Positions 1 through 8,763 of a DNA stretch of 61,611 nt are shown piece by piece. The stretch spans positions 1 through 61,611 of the forward strand of contig NZ_QEKH01000032.1 in the NCBI RefSeq assembly GCF_003096415.1, read 5' to 3'. Position numbers and translations under genes: made by a program. This DNA is from Victivallis vadensis (GTDB lineage: Bacteria > Verrucomicrobiota > Lentisphaeria > Victivallales > Victivallaceae). Below the pieces are notes generated by a model that was not told the DNA's origin, did not search any database, and saw only the letters and a program-made list of their open reading frames with translations. Numbering within the stretch: the stretch's first letter is position 1; the number at the start of each line of letters is the position of its first letter.

Positions 1-60
1 GGAGGACTACTGGCAAAAACGTATGCAAATTATCGGCAACGTCGTTATCGGCGTTGGAAA

Positions 61-582
61 CTACAAGTGTGTTTCACAAAATTTGGGACAATAACTAAAA
101 ATTACAGTTACCAAACCATCTATACTTTCATCCCATTCCTCATACTCTACATTTAACACTTTATTCCAAGTAGGAAGATTATGACCAATTATATCGGCTT
201 TTCGTTGTTCTATTCGTTTCTTATGTAACAACAAATTATTTGTTTTCAATTCAAACTGCAAGAGTTTTACATTAGACTCCTTAGCTAAATCTCGAAATAA
301 TTTTCTGGTCAAATGTAATGGATTGACTGTATCAATGATTACACTTAACCCCAAATTAAGATTTTCTCTTGCAAGATTTACTATTGCATCATACCCTTCT
401 CCTTTTAAACCTGAAGTTGCATTATATCTACAAAATGGTACCTCTATACAATCTAAACGAAGATATACCAGAGATAATTTTTTCGCCAATGATTTTGCCA
501 AGGTGGTTTTACCTGTTCCCGGCAATCCTGCTAACGTTATAAATAAGGGTTTGCGATTTTGATAATCTAATTGAAAATCCAT
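61..582 (-). CDS. P-loop (AAA/zeta-type) kinase-like ATPase
   Basis: Small soluble nucleotide-binding protein of about 173 residues. A Walker A motif (GLPGTGKTT) lies near the N-terminus, followed by a hydrophobic strand ending in IIDTVNP as a Walker B candidate and a basic lid-like segment (HKKRIEQRK). This layout fits the AAA_33/zeta-toxin-like kinase group that phosphorylates small molecules or nucleic acid ends; the substrate cannot be read from sequence. The frame is open up to a TTG at 660, but the ATG at 582 has a GGAG about 11 bases upstream and starts just before the Walker strand, so I prefer it. The gene is AT-rich compared with most of the window, which suggests horizontal acquisition. 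Confidence 0.65.
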   Translation of the reverse strand: MDFQLDYQNRKPLFITLAGLPGTGKTTLAKSLAKKLSLVYLRLDCIEVPFCRYNATSGLKGEGYDAIVNLARENLNLGLSVIIDTVNPLHLTRKLFRDLAKESNVKLLQFELKTNNLLLHKKRIEQRKADIIGHNLPTWNKVLNVEYEEWDESIDGLVTVIFSYCPKFCETHL

Positions 583-660
583 TAATATCTTATCTCCAAA
601 TTCCGGTTTCTTTATCTGATCTTTCTCCTCAATTATACACGAAAGTATAGGCTTTTTCAA

Positions 661-996
661 TCCTCAGAACTGTCTTTGATTTAGGTCTAAGCGGCACTCC
701 CACACACCGCAGAAGCGCCGCCTACTGCCCATAAATACGTTATCTCATGCTCTAGAACTTCCCGTACACACGCCTGAATGTTGTTTATTTCTTACCCATA
801 AAAGTTGATTTTCAACTTTCAGCAGTTCCGTCACTCAATGTCTGTCAGCACATTCCTTTACCAACCGAGAAAACATATTCTCAGCCTGCTCGTCTACACT
901 CATAAGATATTATTAATATACCTTTTACTAGCATACACAAATAAACCGCTTATGCTCCTTGAAATAGCGTTGATATTTCAATAAATAAAGCAATTT
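661..996. other. AT-rich intergenic stretch without a clear gene
   Basis: Both strands lack a frame with start, ribosome site and useful length. A short minus-strand frame near 839-909 (22 codons) could be decayed coding sequence but has no good ribosome site. An inverted repeat around AAAGTTGATTTTCAACTTT (802-820) is the only clear structure. Confidence 0.4.
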
Positions 997-1109
997 ATTA
1001 TTTTCATTCATGGAATTTGATTATCCAAAGCAAGACAACAAAGTCAGCGATATTGTCATAAGTAACAAATCAATAAGCATCTCACTTTTTTTTAAACAAA
1101 AATTCTCAT
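997..1109 (-). pseudogene. Truncated third copy of the duplicated hypothetical gene
   Basis: The minus strand repeats the ribosome site (AAGGTGACTTC) and first ~110 bases of the genes at 1461-2057 and 2147-2740. An indel puts a stop after five codons (M-R-I-F-V-stop) and similarity ends around 997. It is a decayed 5' remnant from the same amplification. Confidence 0.75.
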
Positions 1110-1139
1110 GAAGTCACCTTATTAATTTCCATGACTTTC

Positions 1140-1395
1140 ATTGTTTAAAAAAGAATGCAGTGTAACATCAGCAGCAGAATATCTTCTTCGGCACACAAAA
1201 TCTTTAATTTACTATATCCCATTGGCTCCCAAGCACAAGTTCTGGAATAGAATTCATCCATTTTTTGTTATCACTATCGGATGGAAACCTCCGTAAAATG
1301 GCAAACCCGCGATCAAGCGGGCAGACCAGCGAAAGCCATTCCTGCCGTACCAAGCCCCGGCTCTCATATCAATTCATATTTGATTAATCTACTGA
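1140..1395. repeat. Non-coding repeat R, copy 1
   Basis: About 250 bp that recurs at 2757-3000 with scattered substitutions and indels. It lies upstream (minus-strand sense) of a copy of the hypothetical gene in both places. It contains a short GC hairpin (CCCGC-N6-GCGGG). Indels break the reading frame between the copies, so it is unlikely to encode protein. Confidence 0.7.
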
Positions 1396-1460
1396 AGCTA
1401 TAGAAGGTTTTACAAAATCACAGTAACCCCATAGCCGAAAACTACTGCCATTGAATAACA

Positions 1461-2057
1461 TCACGGTCTAAACCAATCTTCCGAAAGAATTTCCTGTTCC
1501 GATTTTTTAAATTGTTTTCTCATAATTATGTCAGGAGACATCGGAGGCGAATATGAATATCCAATATTTTCAGTGTGCAGGAAATAATGAATGACCTTCA
1601 AACAGTTCGTCTGCCTGTCGATTATCTCATCAATTAATATGTCTGCAATTATGGCATTGTGCTTCGCGAGCCACCATCTGTATTCCTTATCATTGAATAT
1701 TCTATTGGTTACCATAAAAACATGAAAAATTTTGCTAATACAGCAGAAATCAATATGGTTTCTAAAATATTTTCCAAAATATCCGGAGGGGATAACTGAA
1801 TATATACCATTGCAAATAGTATAACCGATATGATCAAGACATGTTATTTTAATATGTTCTGCACATGAATGATCATGCAAAAATCGATGCAGCTTTTCGA
1901 GTACATAAATATTGCGATCCAGATAATTCGACCGGTAATATTTTGTTCTTTCTATCCATGAAATTTGATTATCAAAAGCAAGAACACAAAGTCGGCGATA
2001 TTGCCATAAATAACAAACCAACAAGCAAATCGCTTCTTTCTTAATAAAAATTCTCAT
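1461..2057 (-). CDS. Hypothetical protein, tandem paralog A
   Basis: I do not recognise this family. The 198-residue product is rich in aromatic residues, Cys, His and Ile, with no clear signal peptide or catalytic motif. It is nearly identical along its whole length to the 197-residue product of 2147-2740, and the C-terminus (ending EILSEDWFRP) is the same in both. Differences are mostly single substitutions. The ATG at 2057 has an AAGGTGA ribosome site 4 bases upstream, conserved in all three copies, which supports real translation. Base composition is far more AT-rich than the housekeeping genes, so a transferred origin is likely. Confidence 0.6.
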   Translation of the reverse strand: MRIFIKKEAICLLVCYLWQYRRLCVLAFDNQISWIERTKYYRSNYLDRNIYVLEKLHRFLHDHSCAEHIKITCLDHIGYTICNGIYSVIPSGYFGKYFRNHIDFCCISKIFHVFMVTNRIFNDKEYRWWLAKHNAIIADILIDEIIDRQTNCLKVIHYFLHTENIGYSYSPPMSPDIIMRKQFKKSEQEILSEDWFRP

Positions 2058-2146
2058 AAATCACCTTGATATTTTCATACATCTGTATTTATGATATCCC
2101 AAGCTGTGTAACACATTGATTTTTGAGGTTCTGCTATGGAATAACA

Positions 2147-2740
2147 TCACGGTCTAAACCAATCTTCCGAAAGAATTTCCTGTTCCGATTTTTTAAATTG
2201 TTTTCTCATAATTATGTCAGGAGACATCGGAGGCGAATATGAATATCCAATATTTTCAATGTGCGGGAAATAACGAATGACCTTCAAACAGTTCGTCTGC
2301 TTGTCAATTATCTCAATTAATATGTATGCAATTATGAAATTGTGCTTCGCAAGCCACCCTCTGTATTCCTTATCATTGAATATTCTATTGGTTACCATAA
2401 AGACATGAAAAATTTTGCTAATACAACAGAAATCAATATGGTTTCTAAAATATTTTCCCAAATGTCTGGAGGGGATAACTGAATATATACCATTGCAAAT
2501 AGTATAACCGATATGATCAAGACATGTTATTTTAATATGTTCTGCACATGAATGATCATGCAAAAATCGATGCAGCTTTTCGAGTACATAAATATTGCGA
2601 TCCAGATAATTCGACTGGTAATACTTTGTTATTTCTAGCCATGAAATTTGATTGTCAAAAGCAAGACTACAAAGTCGGCGATATTGCCATAAATAGCAAG
2701 CCAGTAAGCACATCGCTTCTTTTTTAACAAAAATTCTCAT
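2147..2740 (-). CDS. Hypothetical protein, tandem paralog B
   Basis: Second full copy (197 residues) of the gene at 1461-2057. The ATG at 2740 follows the ribosome site AAGGTGACTTC. The DNA repeat continues past the stop codon (common sequence to about 2138 and 1452), and the upstream side is followed by repeat R, so the duplication unit is larger than the gene. Substitutions are spread through the protein while the frame stays open, consistent with a recent duplication and some constraint. Function unknown. Confidence 0.6.
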   Translation of the reverse strand: MRIFVKKEAMCLLACYLWQYRRLCSLAFDNQISWLEITKYYQSNYLDRNIYVLEKLHRFLHDHSCAEHIKITCLDHIGYTICNGIYSVIPSRHLGKYFRNHIDFCCISKIFHVFMVTNRIFNDKEYRGWLAKHNFIIAYILIEIIDKQTNCLKVIRYFPHIENIGYSYSPPMSPDIIMRKQFKKSEQEILSEDWFRP

Positions 2741-2756
2741 GAAGTCACCTTGTTAA

Positions 2757-3000
2757 AAAAAGGAATGCAGTGTAACATCAGCAGCAGAATATCTTCTTCG
2801 GCACACAAAATCTTTGAATTACTATATCCCATTGGTTCCCAAGTACAAGTCCCGGAATAGAATTCATCCGTTTTTTTGCTATCGCTGCCGGATGGGAACT
2901 TCCGTAAAATGGCAAACCCGCGATCAAGCGGGCAGACCGGCGAAAGCCATGCCTGCCGTACAGCCCCGGATCTCATATCAATTCATGTTTGATTGATCAA
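2757..3000. repeat. Non-coding repeat R, copy 2
   Basis: Second copy of the repeat at 1140-1395. A minus-strand frame (2737-2976) happens to be open here but is frameshifted in copy 1, so I do not call it a gene. From 3001 to the terminator at 3096 I see nothing further. Confidence 0.7.
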
Positions 3001-3095
3001 TCGATTGAAGCTGCAGAAAAATCAGCGATAGCCTGACGGAACAATCCATGCTCCGGCCGATCGCTGCCGTTTCATTCCAGACACGAATCGCTTAT

Positions 3096-3130
3096 GAAAA
3101 AACCGCTTTCCGGCTGGCCGGAAAGCGGTT
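3096..3130 (-). terminator. Rho-independent terminator of the rubrerythrin gene
   Basis: Near-perfect 13-14 bp stem (arms AACCGCTTTCCGG and its complement) with a tiny loop. On the minus strand it is followed by a run of six T (A at 3097-3102). It sits 27 bases after the rubrerythrin stop. Confidence 0.9.
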
Positions 3131-3156
3131 TCGTTCACCTTTCAGGCAAACAGAAC

Positions 3157-3735
3157 TTACCAGTTTTCGGCAAGAATCTCGAAATAGGCGCGCGGGTGTG
3201 CGCAGGCCGGGCAGGTTTCCGGCGCTTCGGTCCCCTCGTGGAGGTAGCCGCAGTTGCGGCAGCGCCAGACGACCGGATGGTCCTTCTTGAAAACCGTGCC
3301 GTTTTCGACGTTCGCAAGCAGGCCCAGATAACGGTGCTCATGCTGCTTTTCGGCGACGACCACATGCTCCCATACATACGCGATCGCCGGGAAGCCCTCC
3401 TCGCGGGCCTTCGCGGCAAATGCCGGATACAGGTTGTACCATTCGTCGTGTTCGCCGGCAGCGGCTTCGATCAGGTTGGCGCGGGTGTCGCCGATCACGC
3501 CGGCCGGAAAGCTCGCGGTGATTTCCAGGTCGCCGCCTTCGAGGAACTTGAAGAACCGCTCCGCGTGCTCCTTCTCCTGATTGGCGGTTTCGGTGAAAAT
3601 GTCCGAAATCTGCATATACCCCTCTTTTTTCGCCTGGCTGGCGAAGAAGGTGTAGCGGTTGCGGGCCTGAGATTCGCCGGCGAAAGATTTCAACAGGTTC
3701 TTTTCGGTTTCGGTTCCTTTGATGGATTTCATCAT
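3157..3735 (-). CDS. rbr: Rubrerythrin
   Basis: Cytoplasmic non-haem iron peroxidase that reduces hydrogen peroxide in anaerobes. The 192-residue product has the ferritin-like diiron domain at residues ~1-145, with ligand motifs GESQARNRY, EKEHAERF, AGEHDEW and EKQHEHRY. The C-terminal rubredoxin-like iron site has CRNCG and CPAC. Length and domain order are typical. The frame starts MMKS; the second Met is equally possible. The gene is monocistronic, ending in the hairpin at 3096-3130. Identification is firm; regulation by a peroxide sensor would be expected, but I could not define an operator. Confidence 0.95.
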   Translation of the reverse strand: MMKSIKGTETEKNLLKSFAGESQARNRYTFFASQAKKEGYMQISDIFTETANQEKEHAERFFKFLEGGDLEITASFPAGVIGDTRANLIEAAAGEHDEWYNLYPAFAAKAREEGFPAIAYVWEHVVVAEKQHEHRYLGLLANVENGTVFKKDHPVVWRCRNCGYLHEGTEAPETCPACAHPRAYFEILAENW

Positions 3736-3921
3736 ACATTCTCCTCTGGTTGGTTATGAATTTGACGCGTTCCCGTCGCTGAACGACAACACGGATTCTT
3801 TTTCTCCGGATTCGGCACTCTCCTCAACCGATCCATATAAGAATTTACCACATATAGTCATAAAGGCAAGTATGTTCCTGAAATTTTTTGATAAAAAAAA
3901 ATCACGGAAAGGTTTTCGGAC

Positions 3922-3950
3922 TTGTCAATCGAGCCGGCAGGGTGTAGGGT
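3922..3950 (+). promoter_or_regulatory. Possible sigma-70 promoter of the RsbW/STAS/T1SS operon
   Basis: TTGTCA, 17-base spacer, TAGGGT, about 90 bases before the first gene. The -10 box is weak, so this is tentative. Confidence 0.35.
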
Positions 3951-4037
3951 ATGAAAGTTCCGGGAAAGCGGAACGGAGATCCCGGTCAACGATATAAAAT
4001 ACAGACCCGGGCCGGAAATAATACCGGAGAATTGTCA

Positions 4038-4451
4038 ATGTATAAAGAATTTTTGTTTCATCTGCCCAACGATATCGGCAAGCTGATGCAGCTGGCGGCG
4101 GAAATCCGGCAGTTGAAGGAATATGAGGACCTGAGTCCCAAAACGCAGTATGTGCTCGATCTTGCCCTGGAGGAGATGGCGACCAATATCATCAAATACG
4201 GTTACGACGAACCGGGTACCAGGACGATCGAAATCTCGGTGGGGTTCAATCAGAAGGACCTGCGGCTGGTATTGAGCGACGACGGGCACGAATTCAATCC
4301 GCTCGAAGCGCAGGCTCCGGCGGAAGCCGGGATCGAAGAGCGCGATATCGGCGGCATGGGCATCTACCTGACCCGCAATCTGGTCAGGTCGATGGAATAC
4401 GAACGCAAAGAGAACAGAAACGTGCTGTCGATCTGCATCGACAAAGAATAA
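4038..4451 (+). CDS. RsbW-like anti-sigma factor serine kinase (HATPase)
   Basis: The 137-residue GHKL ATPase of the RsbW/SpoIIAB type phosphorylates and is switched by a STAS-domain partner. Visible motifs are the N box EEMATNIIKY (Asn50), a G1-like box SDDGHEF (~80-86) and a G2 box GGMGIYLT (~105-112). The frame opens at 3951, but the ATG at 4038 has GGAGA 8 bases upstream and begins exactly at the domain, so I use it. The STAS gene follows 17 bases later, the classical partner-switch pair. No sigma factor gene is visible nearby, so the regulated target is unknown. Confidence 0.85.
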   Translation: MYKEFLFHLPNDIGKLMQLAAEIRQLKEYEDLSPKTQYVLDLALEEMATNIIKYGYDEPGTRTIEISVGFNQKDLRLVLSDDGHEFNPLEAQAPAEAGIEERDIGGMGIYLTRNLVRSMEYERKENRNVLSICIDKE

Positions 4452-4468
4452 AACGAACAGGTAGGAAC

Positions 4469-4801
4469 ATGGAACTTGATTTCAAATCCGAAAACGGCGT
4501 AACCGTGCTGACCATGTCGGGACGGCTGGATTCCGCAACCAGCGGCCCGGCCGAACAGAAAATTTCCGAGGAACTCTCCCGCGGCGGCAGCTGGATCGTC
4601 CTTATGCGGGATCTGGAATACGTGAGCAGCGCCGGTTTGCGGGTATTTCTGCTGATGGCCAAGCGGTTGCGGGCCGCTGGCGGCAAACTGGCGCTGGCGG
4701 AGCCGGCGCCGGGAGTGCGCGAAGTCCTCGACATCAGCGGCTTTTCGACGATTTTCACCATCTGCGGCGACTTGAACGACGCCCGGACCGCCTTGCAGTA
4801 G
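4469..4801 (+). CDS. STAS-domain anti-sigma factor antagonist
   Basis: The 110-residue STAS protein (SpoIIAA/RsbV type) is expected to bind the kinase encoded immediately upstream. Its phosphoacceptor loop reads EYVSSAGLR, with Ser54 the probable phosphorylated residue by alignment to the family's SS-x-G-L pattern. The gene is 45 bases upstream of the ABC exporter gene, so the partner switch and the secretion machine are probably co-transcribed. That arrangement suggests conditional secretion, though control of an unlinked sigma factor is equally possible. Confidence 0.88.
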   Translation: MELDFKSENGVTVLTMSGRLDSATSGPAEQKISEELSRGGSWIVLMRDLEYVSSAGLRVFLLMAKRLRAAGGKLALAEPAPGVREVLDISGFSTIFTICGDLNDARTALQ

Positions 4802-4846
4802 CTCCTCTCCGCACCGGTCAGGAACGCCTCCAGAAAGGAATATCCA

Positions 4847-7402
4847 GTGGAACCAGTGAACGTAACCGGTATCGCATGTCTGCGCTACCTTTCAGCCAAC
4901 CTCAAACGCGACATCAACTTCGACGCGCTGATCACGCCGGAGCTGCAGAAGGAGTTCGCGGCGGACCAGTCCTCCGGACTGATGAAACTCGCCGCCGCGC
5001 TGCAGTTGAGTCCGGAACAGCATAAGAACGCCGCCGACCTGGCGGAAACCTATGCGGGTCCCGCCCTGCTGCTGCTTCAGAGCGGCAGCTGGGTCTGCGC
5101 GGTGAACCTGCAGCAGCTCAAAGGGCCGGGAGTCACCCTCTTCGACCCGCTGGCACAGGGCAAGGGCGGCATGCTCAACGTGCCGACCGAACAGCTGCGT
5201 CCCCGTCTGGGCGACGCGGTGATCATCTTCCGAACACTTCAGGCGGTGGACAACCGCAAGCACAGCGGGCTTTTCGCGCTGACCGCGATCGGCCGCCACC
5301 ACAACGTGCCGATGGACATCCGGCGGCTGCTGCATGATTATGCGGCGGGCGAGCAGGAGGTTTCGGTGCCGCAACTGCTGGAGATTGCCGGAGACTATCA
5401 GCTAAAAGCCAAAAAGGTCCGGCTGCGCTGGAAGGATTTCGCCGGAATGGGGCAGGCGTTCCCGCTGATCGACCTCAAGAAGGACGGCACCCGCCGGGTG
5501 ATCTGCGGCATGCGCCGCCGGGAGGAGGGCGACGACCTCGCGGTGGTCGATCCCGCCTGGCAGGCCGAACACCCCGGCCAGCAGTTCAACTTCATGGCGC
5601 AAAAAGAGTTCGAGGAAACCAGCTCCGGCAGCGGCATCTTGCTCAAGCGCGTCTACAAACTCGCCGACGAGGACCAGCCTTTCGGACTGCGCTGGTTCAT
5701 CCCGGAATTCCTGAAACTCAAGGGCATCTTCGGCCAGATCGCGCTGGCGGTGCTGATGATCAACGCGATCGCGCTGATCACGCCGCTGTTCTTCCAGATC
5801 GTAGTGGACAAAGTGCTGGTCAACAACAGCTACAACACGCTGAACGTGCTCGGCATCGGCATCGTCGCGGCGATCCTCTTCAACGCGGTGCTCGAATATC
5901 TGCGCAACTACCTGCTGCTTTTCGCGACCAACAAGATCGACATCGCGACCGCGACCAAGACCTTCAAGCACCTGATGCGGCTGCCGATCGAATTTTTCGA
6001 GCGGGTGCCGTCCGGGGTGCTGCTCAAGCACATGCAGCAGACCGAGAAGATCCGCGGCTTCCTGTCGGGGAACCTCTTTTTCACGGTGCTGGAGTTGTTC
6101 AGCCTGGTGGTGTTCATCCCGTTCCTGCTGCTCTACAGCGTGGAGCTGACGCTGGTGGTGCTGGGGTATTCGGTATTGATGGCGCTGGTGATCGCCACGC
6201 TGATCAAGCCTTTCCAGATCCGCCTGAACGAGCTTTACCAGGCGGAGGGCAAGCGCCAGAGCATGCTGGTCGAGTCCATCCACGGCATCCGCACCGTGAA
6301 GTCGCTCGCGATCGAACCGGTCGAGGAGAAGGCGTGGAACGATTCGACCGCCTACGCGATCAAGTCCTACTTCCGGGTCGGCAAGATTTCGATGACCGCC
6401 CGCACCATCAGCCAGATGCTTGAAATGCTGATGACGGTTTCGGTGATCTGGCTCGGCGCGTCGCTGGTGTTCGACCATGTGCTGAGCATCGGTGCGCTGA
6501 TCGCGTTCCAGATGCTTTCCGGCCGCGTGACCGGCCCGCTGGTGCGGCTGGTCGGGCTGATCCACGAATACCAGCAGGTCGCGCTTTCCGTGCGGATGCT
6601 CGGCGTGGTGATGAACACCCCGGTCGAACCCGCCGGCGGAGGCGTCCGCAACCCGCTCAAGGGCAATATCTCGTTTGAAAACGTGACCTTCCAGTACCGT
6701 CCCGACACTCCGCAGGTGATCAGGAACCTCGACCTCGACGTGCCGGTCGGTTCGACCATCGGCATCGTCGGGCGCTCCGGTTCGGGCAAGACCACGCTGA
6801 CCAAGCTGCTGCAGGGGCTGTATCCGGTGCAGTCCGGCCTGATCAAGATCGACGGCATCGACCTGCGCGAAATCGACAAATCCCACCTGCGCTCCAGCAT
6901 CGGCGTGGTGCTGCAGGAGAACTACTTCTTCAACGGCACCGTCCGCGAAAACATCTGCCTGACCAAGCGCAACGCGACGCTTGAGGAGATCATCTACGCG
7001 GCCCGGCTCGCCGGCGCCCACGACTTCGTGCAGACGCTGCCCAAAGGGTACGACACCATGCTTGAGGAAAACGCCTCGAACCTCTCCGGCGGCCAGAAGC
7101 AGCGCCTCGCGATCGCCCGCGCTCTCTTAACCAATCCGTCGATCCTGATTTTCGACGAAGCGACCAGCGCGCTCGACCCGGAAAGCGAAAACGTGATTCA
7201 GGAAAACCTCGGCGCCATCGCCAAGGGGCGCACCGTGCTGATCATTTCGCACCGCCTGAGCATCGTCAGCGGCGCGGATAAAATCCTGGTGCTGGATAAA
7301 GGCGTACGCACCGATTTCGCGCCGCACCGCGAACTGCTGTCGCACGACGGCATCTACCGCGATTTCTGGCGCCAGCAGATGGAAAGGAACCTTGCAAGAT
7401 GA
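4847..7402 (+). CDS. Type I secretion ABC exporter with degenerate C39-like N-terminus
   Basis: Inner-membrane ATPase/permease of a type I secretion system (HlyB class, 851 residues). Residues ~137-255 resemble a C39 peptidase-like domain whose catalytic Cys is missing (KHSGLFAL). Residues ~9-130 look like a second, earlier C39-like unit (Cys11 kept, His position lost). The membrane domain spans ~290-580. The ATPase domain has Walker A GRSGSGKTT (~641), signature LSGGQKQR (~745), Walker B ILIFDEATSALD (~765) and the ISHR switch (~800). The GTG start has AAAGGA 6 bases upstream. It overlaps the adaptor gene by 4 bases. No substrate or outer-membrane TolC gene is visible here. Confidence 0.93.
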   Translation: MEPVNVTGIACLRYLSANLKRDINFDALITPELQKEFAADQSSGLMKLAAALQLSPEQHKNAADLAETYAGPALLLLQSGSWVCAVNLQQLKGPGVTLFDPLAQGKGGMLNVPTEQLRPRLGDAVIIFRTLQAVDNRKHSGLFALTAIGRHHNVPMDIRRLLHDYAAGEQEVSVPQLLEIAGDYQLKAKKVRLRWKDFAGMGQAFPLIDLKKDGTRRVICGMRRREEGDDLAVVDPAWQAEHPGQQFNFMAQKEFEETSSGSGILLKRVYKLADEDQPFGLRWFIPEFLKLKGIFGQIALAVLMINAIALITPLFFQIVVDKVLVNNSYNTLNVLGIGIVAAILFNAVLEYLRNYLLLFATNKIDIATATKTFKHLMRLPIEFFERVPSGVLLKHMQQTEKIRGFLSGNLFFTVLELFSLVVFIPFLLLYSVELTLVVLGYSVLMALVIATLIKPFQIRLNELYQAEGKRQSMLVESIHGIRTVKSLAIEPVEEKAWNDSTAYAIKSYFRVGKISMTARTISQMLEMLMTVSVIWLGASLVFDHVLSIGALIAFQMLSGRVTGPLVRLVGLIHEYQQVALSVRMLGVVMNTPVEPAGGGVRNPLKGNISFENVTFQYRPDTPQVIRNLDLDVPVGSTIGIVGRSGSGKTTLTKLLQGLYPVQSGLIKIDGIDLREIDKSHLRSSIGVVLQENYFFNGTVRENICLTKRNATLEEIIYAARLAGAHDFVQTLPKGYDTMLEENASNLSGGQKQRLAIARALLTNPSILIFDEATSALDPESENVIQENLGAIAKGRTVLIISHRLSIVSGADKILVLDKGVRTDFAPHRELLSHDGIYRDFWRQQMERNLAR

Positions 7403-8742
7403 GCCAGCCCAAACAGGAGCGCCTCAATTCCAAAGCGATCGAATTCCAGCCGGACGCGCTGGAGATCAAGAACGAACGGTTGCCGTGGCCCGCGCGGGTC
7501 GGCGTATTCAGCGCCTTCTTCTTTCTGGCCGGAGCCGTGATCTGGGCCTGCGTATCGCAGGTGGACGTGATCGTCGGGGCCACCGGCAAGCTGGTCACCG
7601 ACACTCCGCCGGTGGTGATCAAGCCGCTGGAACGGACCGTGATCAAAAGCATCGACGTGAAAGTCGGCGACGTGGTCAAGAAGGATCAGGTGCTGATGCA
7701 CTTCGACCCGGTCAACAACCTCGCCGAAATCGCCCGGCTCGAATCGGAGGTTTCGACGCTGACCGCGCAGTTCAACCGCCTGCTCGCCGAATTCAAGAAC
7801 CAGCCCTACCAGCCGGGCGACACCGCCAACGAGGACGTCGAGTGGCAGCTGGCGATCTACAAGCAGCGCCGCAAGTTCTACGACGAGAAAATCCGCTATT
7901 ACGACCAGAGCATTGCCCAGATCAAGGCCTCGCAGCACAGCACCGAGGAGAGCCTCGAAAAACAGACCGAACGGCTTGAAGCTGTCAAGAAGATCGAGCA
8001 GATCTACACCAAGCTGCTGGACAAGAAGGCCATCTCACTGAAAGAAACCCTCGAAATCCAGATCACCCGCATGGAGATGGAGAGCGAAGTGGACAAGCTG
8101 CGCAACTCCCTGGTCGAACAGAAGCATCAGGAGCAGACCGCCGTCGCCAGCAAGAACTCCTATATCGAGGAGTGGCGCAACTCCATCTCCGAAGAGCTGG
8201 TCAAGGTGCAGCGCGAGCTGACCAGCAACCAGAAATCCTACGAGAAGGCGGTGCAGCTGAACTCCTACGACCGGCTCCGCTCGCCGTGCGACGCGGTGGT
8301 GCATGAAATCGCCGCCTTTTCGGTCGGTTCGGCGGTTCGTGAAGCGGAGGCGCTGATCACGCTGGTGCCGCTGGACAGCAAAATCGAGCTGGAGGCTGAA
8401 ATCGAACCCAAGGACATCGCGAAGGTCCATACCGATTCCAGCTGCCGGATCAAGCTCAATGCGTTTCCGTTCCAGAAGCACGGCACGCTGGAGGGGACGA
8501 TACGCAATATTTCGGAGGACACTTTCCAGCGGCAGCAGGGCGAGGCGGGAGCCACCCGCACCTACTACCGCGCCCGCATCGACATCGACGACAAGGTCAA
8601 ACTGCGCGGCGTGCCGGAGAATTTCCGACTGATTCCGGGCATGGAGGCGCAGGTGGAGATCCGGGTCGGCCGCCGCCGGGTGATCGAATATGTGATCCAC
8701 CCGCTGATCAAATCGCTCGACGAAGCCATCCGCGAACCGTAA
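7399..8742 (+). CDS. HlyD-family type I secretion adaptor
   Basis: Membrane-fusion (periplasmic adaptor) subunit of 447 residues. A cytoplasmic N-terminus is followed by one transmembrane helix (~33-55). A biotinyl-lipoyl-like strand region (~75-110, VGDVVKKDQVLMHFDP) leads to a long alpha-hairpin (~110-280). The second lipoyl half and beta-barrel end near VEIRVGRRRVIEYVIHPL, the usual HlyD C-terminal pattern. ATGA overlap with the exporter gene implies translational coupling and stoichiometric expression. The gene converges with 8764-12972, with only 21 bases between the stops. Confidence 0.92.
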   Translation: MSQPKQERLNSKAIEFQPDALEIKNERLPWPARVGVFSAFFFLAGAVIWACVSQVDVIVGATGKLVTDTPPVVIKPLERTVIKSIDVKVGDVVKKDQVLMHFDPVNNLAEIARLESEVSTLTAQFNRLLAEFKNQPYQPGDTANEDVEWQLAIYKQRRKFYDEKIRYYDQSIAQIKASQHSTEESLEKQTERLEAVKKIEQIYTKLLDKKAISLKETLEIQITRMEMESEVDKLRNSLVEQKHQEQTAVASKNSYIEEWRNSISEELVKVQRELTSNQKSYEKAVQLNSYDRLRSPCDAVVHEIAAFSVGSAVREAEALITLVPLDSKIELEAEIEPKDIAKVHTDSSCRIKLNAFPFQKHGTLEGTIRNISEDTFQRQQGEAGATRTYYRARIDIDDKVKLRGVPENFRLIPGMEAQVEIRVGRRRVIEYVIHPLIKSLDEAIREP

Positions 8743-8763
8743 GAACGCCTGGAGAGGGCGGCC

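Noticed and set aside
2-94. Plus-strand frame open from the left edge (30 codons)
   Set aside because: Too short to judge, overlaps the end of the kinase gene, and shows no family motif.
2737-2976. A 79-codon minus-strand frame in repeat R
   Set aside because: The paralogous repeat at 1140-1395 has indels that break this frame, so it is not conserved as protein.
5402-7021. A 539-codon minus-strand frame
   Set aside because: Antisense shadow of the ABC exporter; His/Asp/Gln-rich composition and no family motif.
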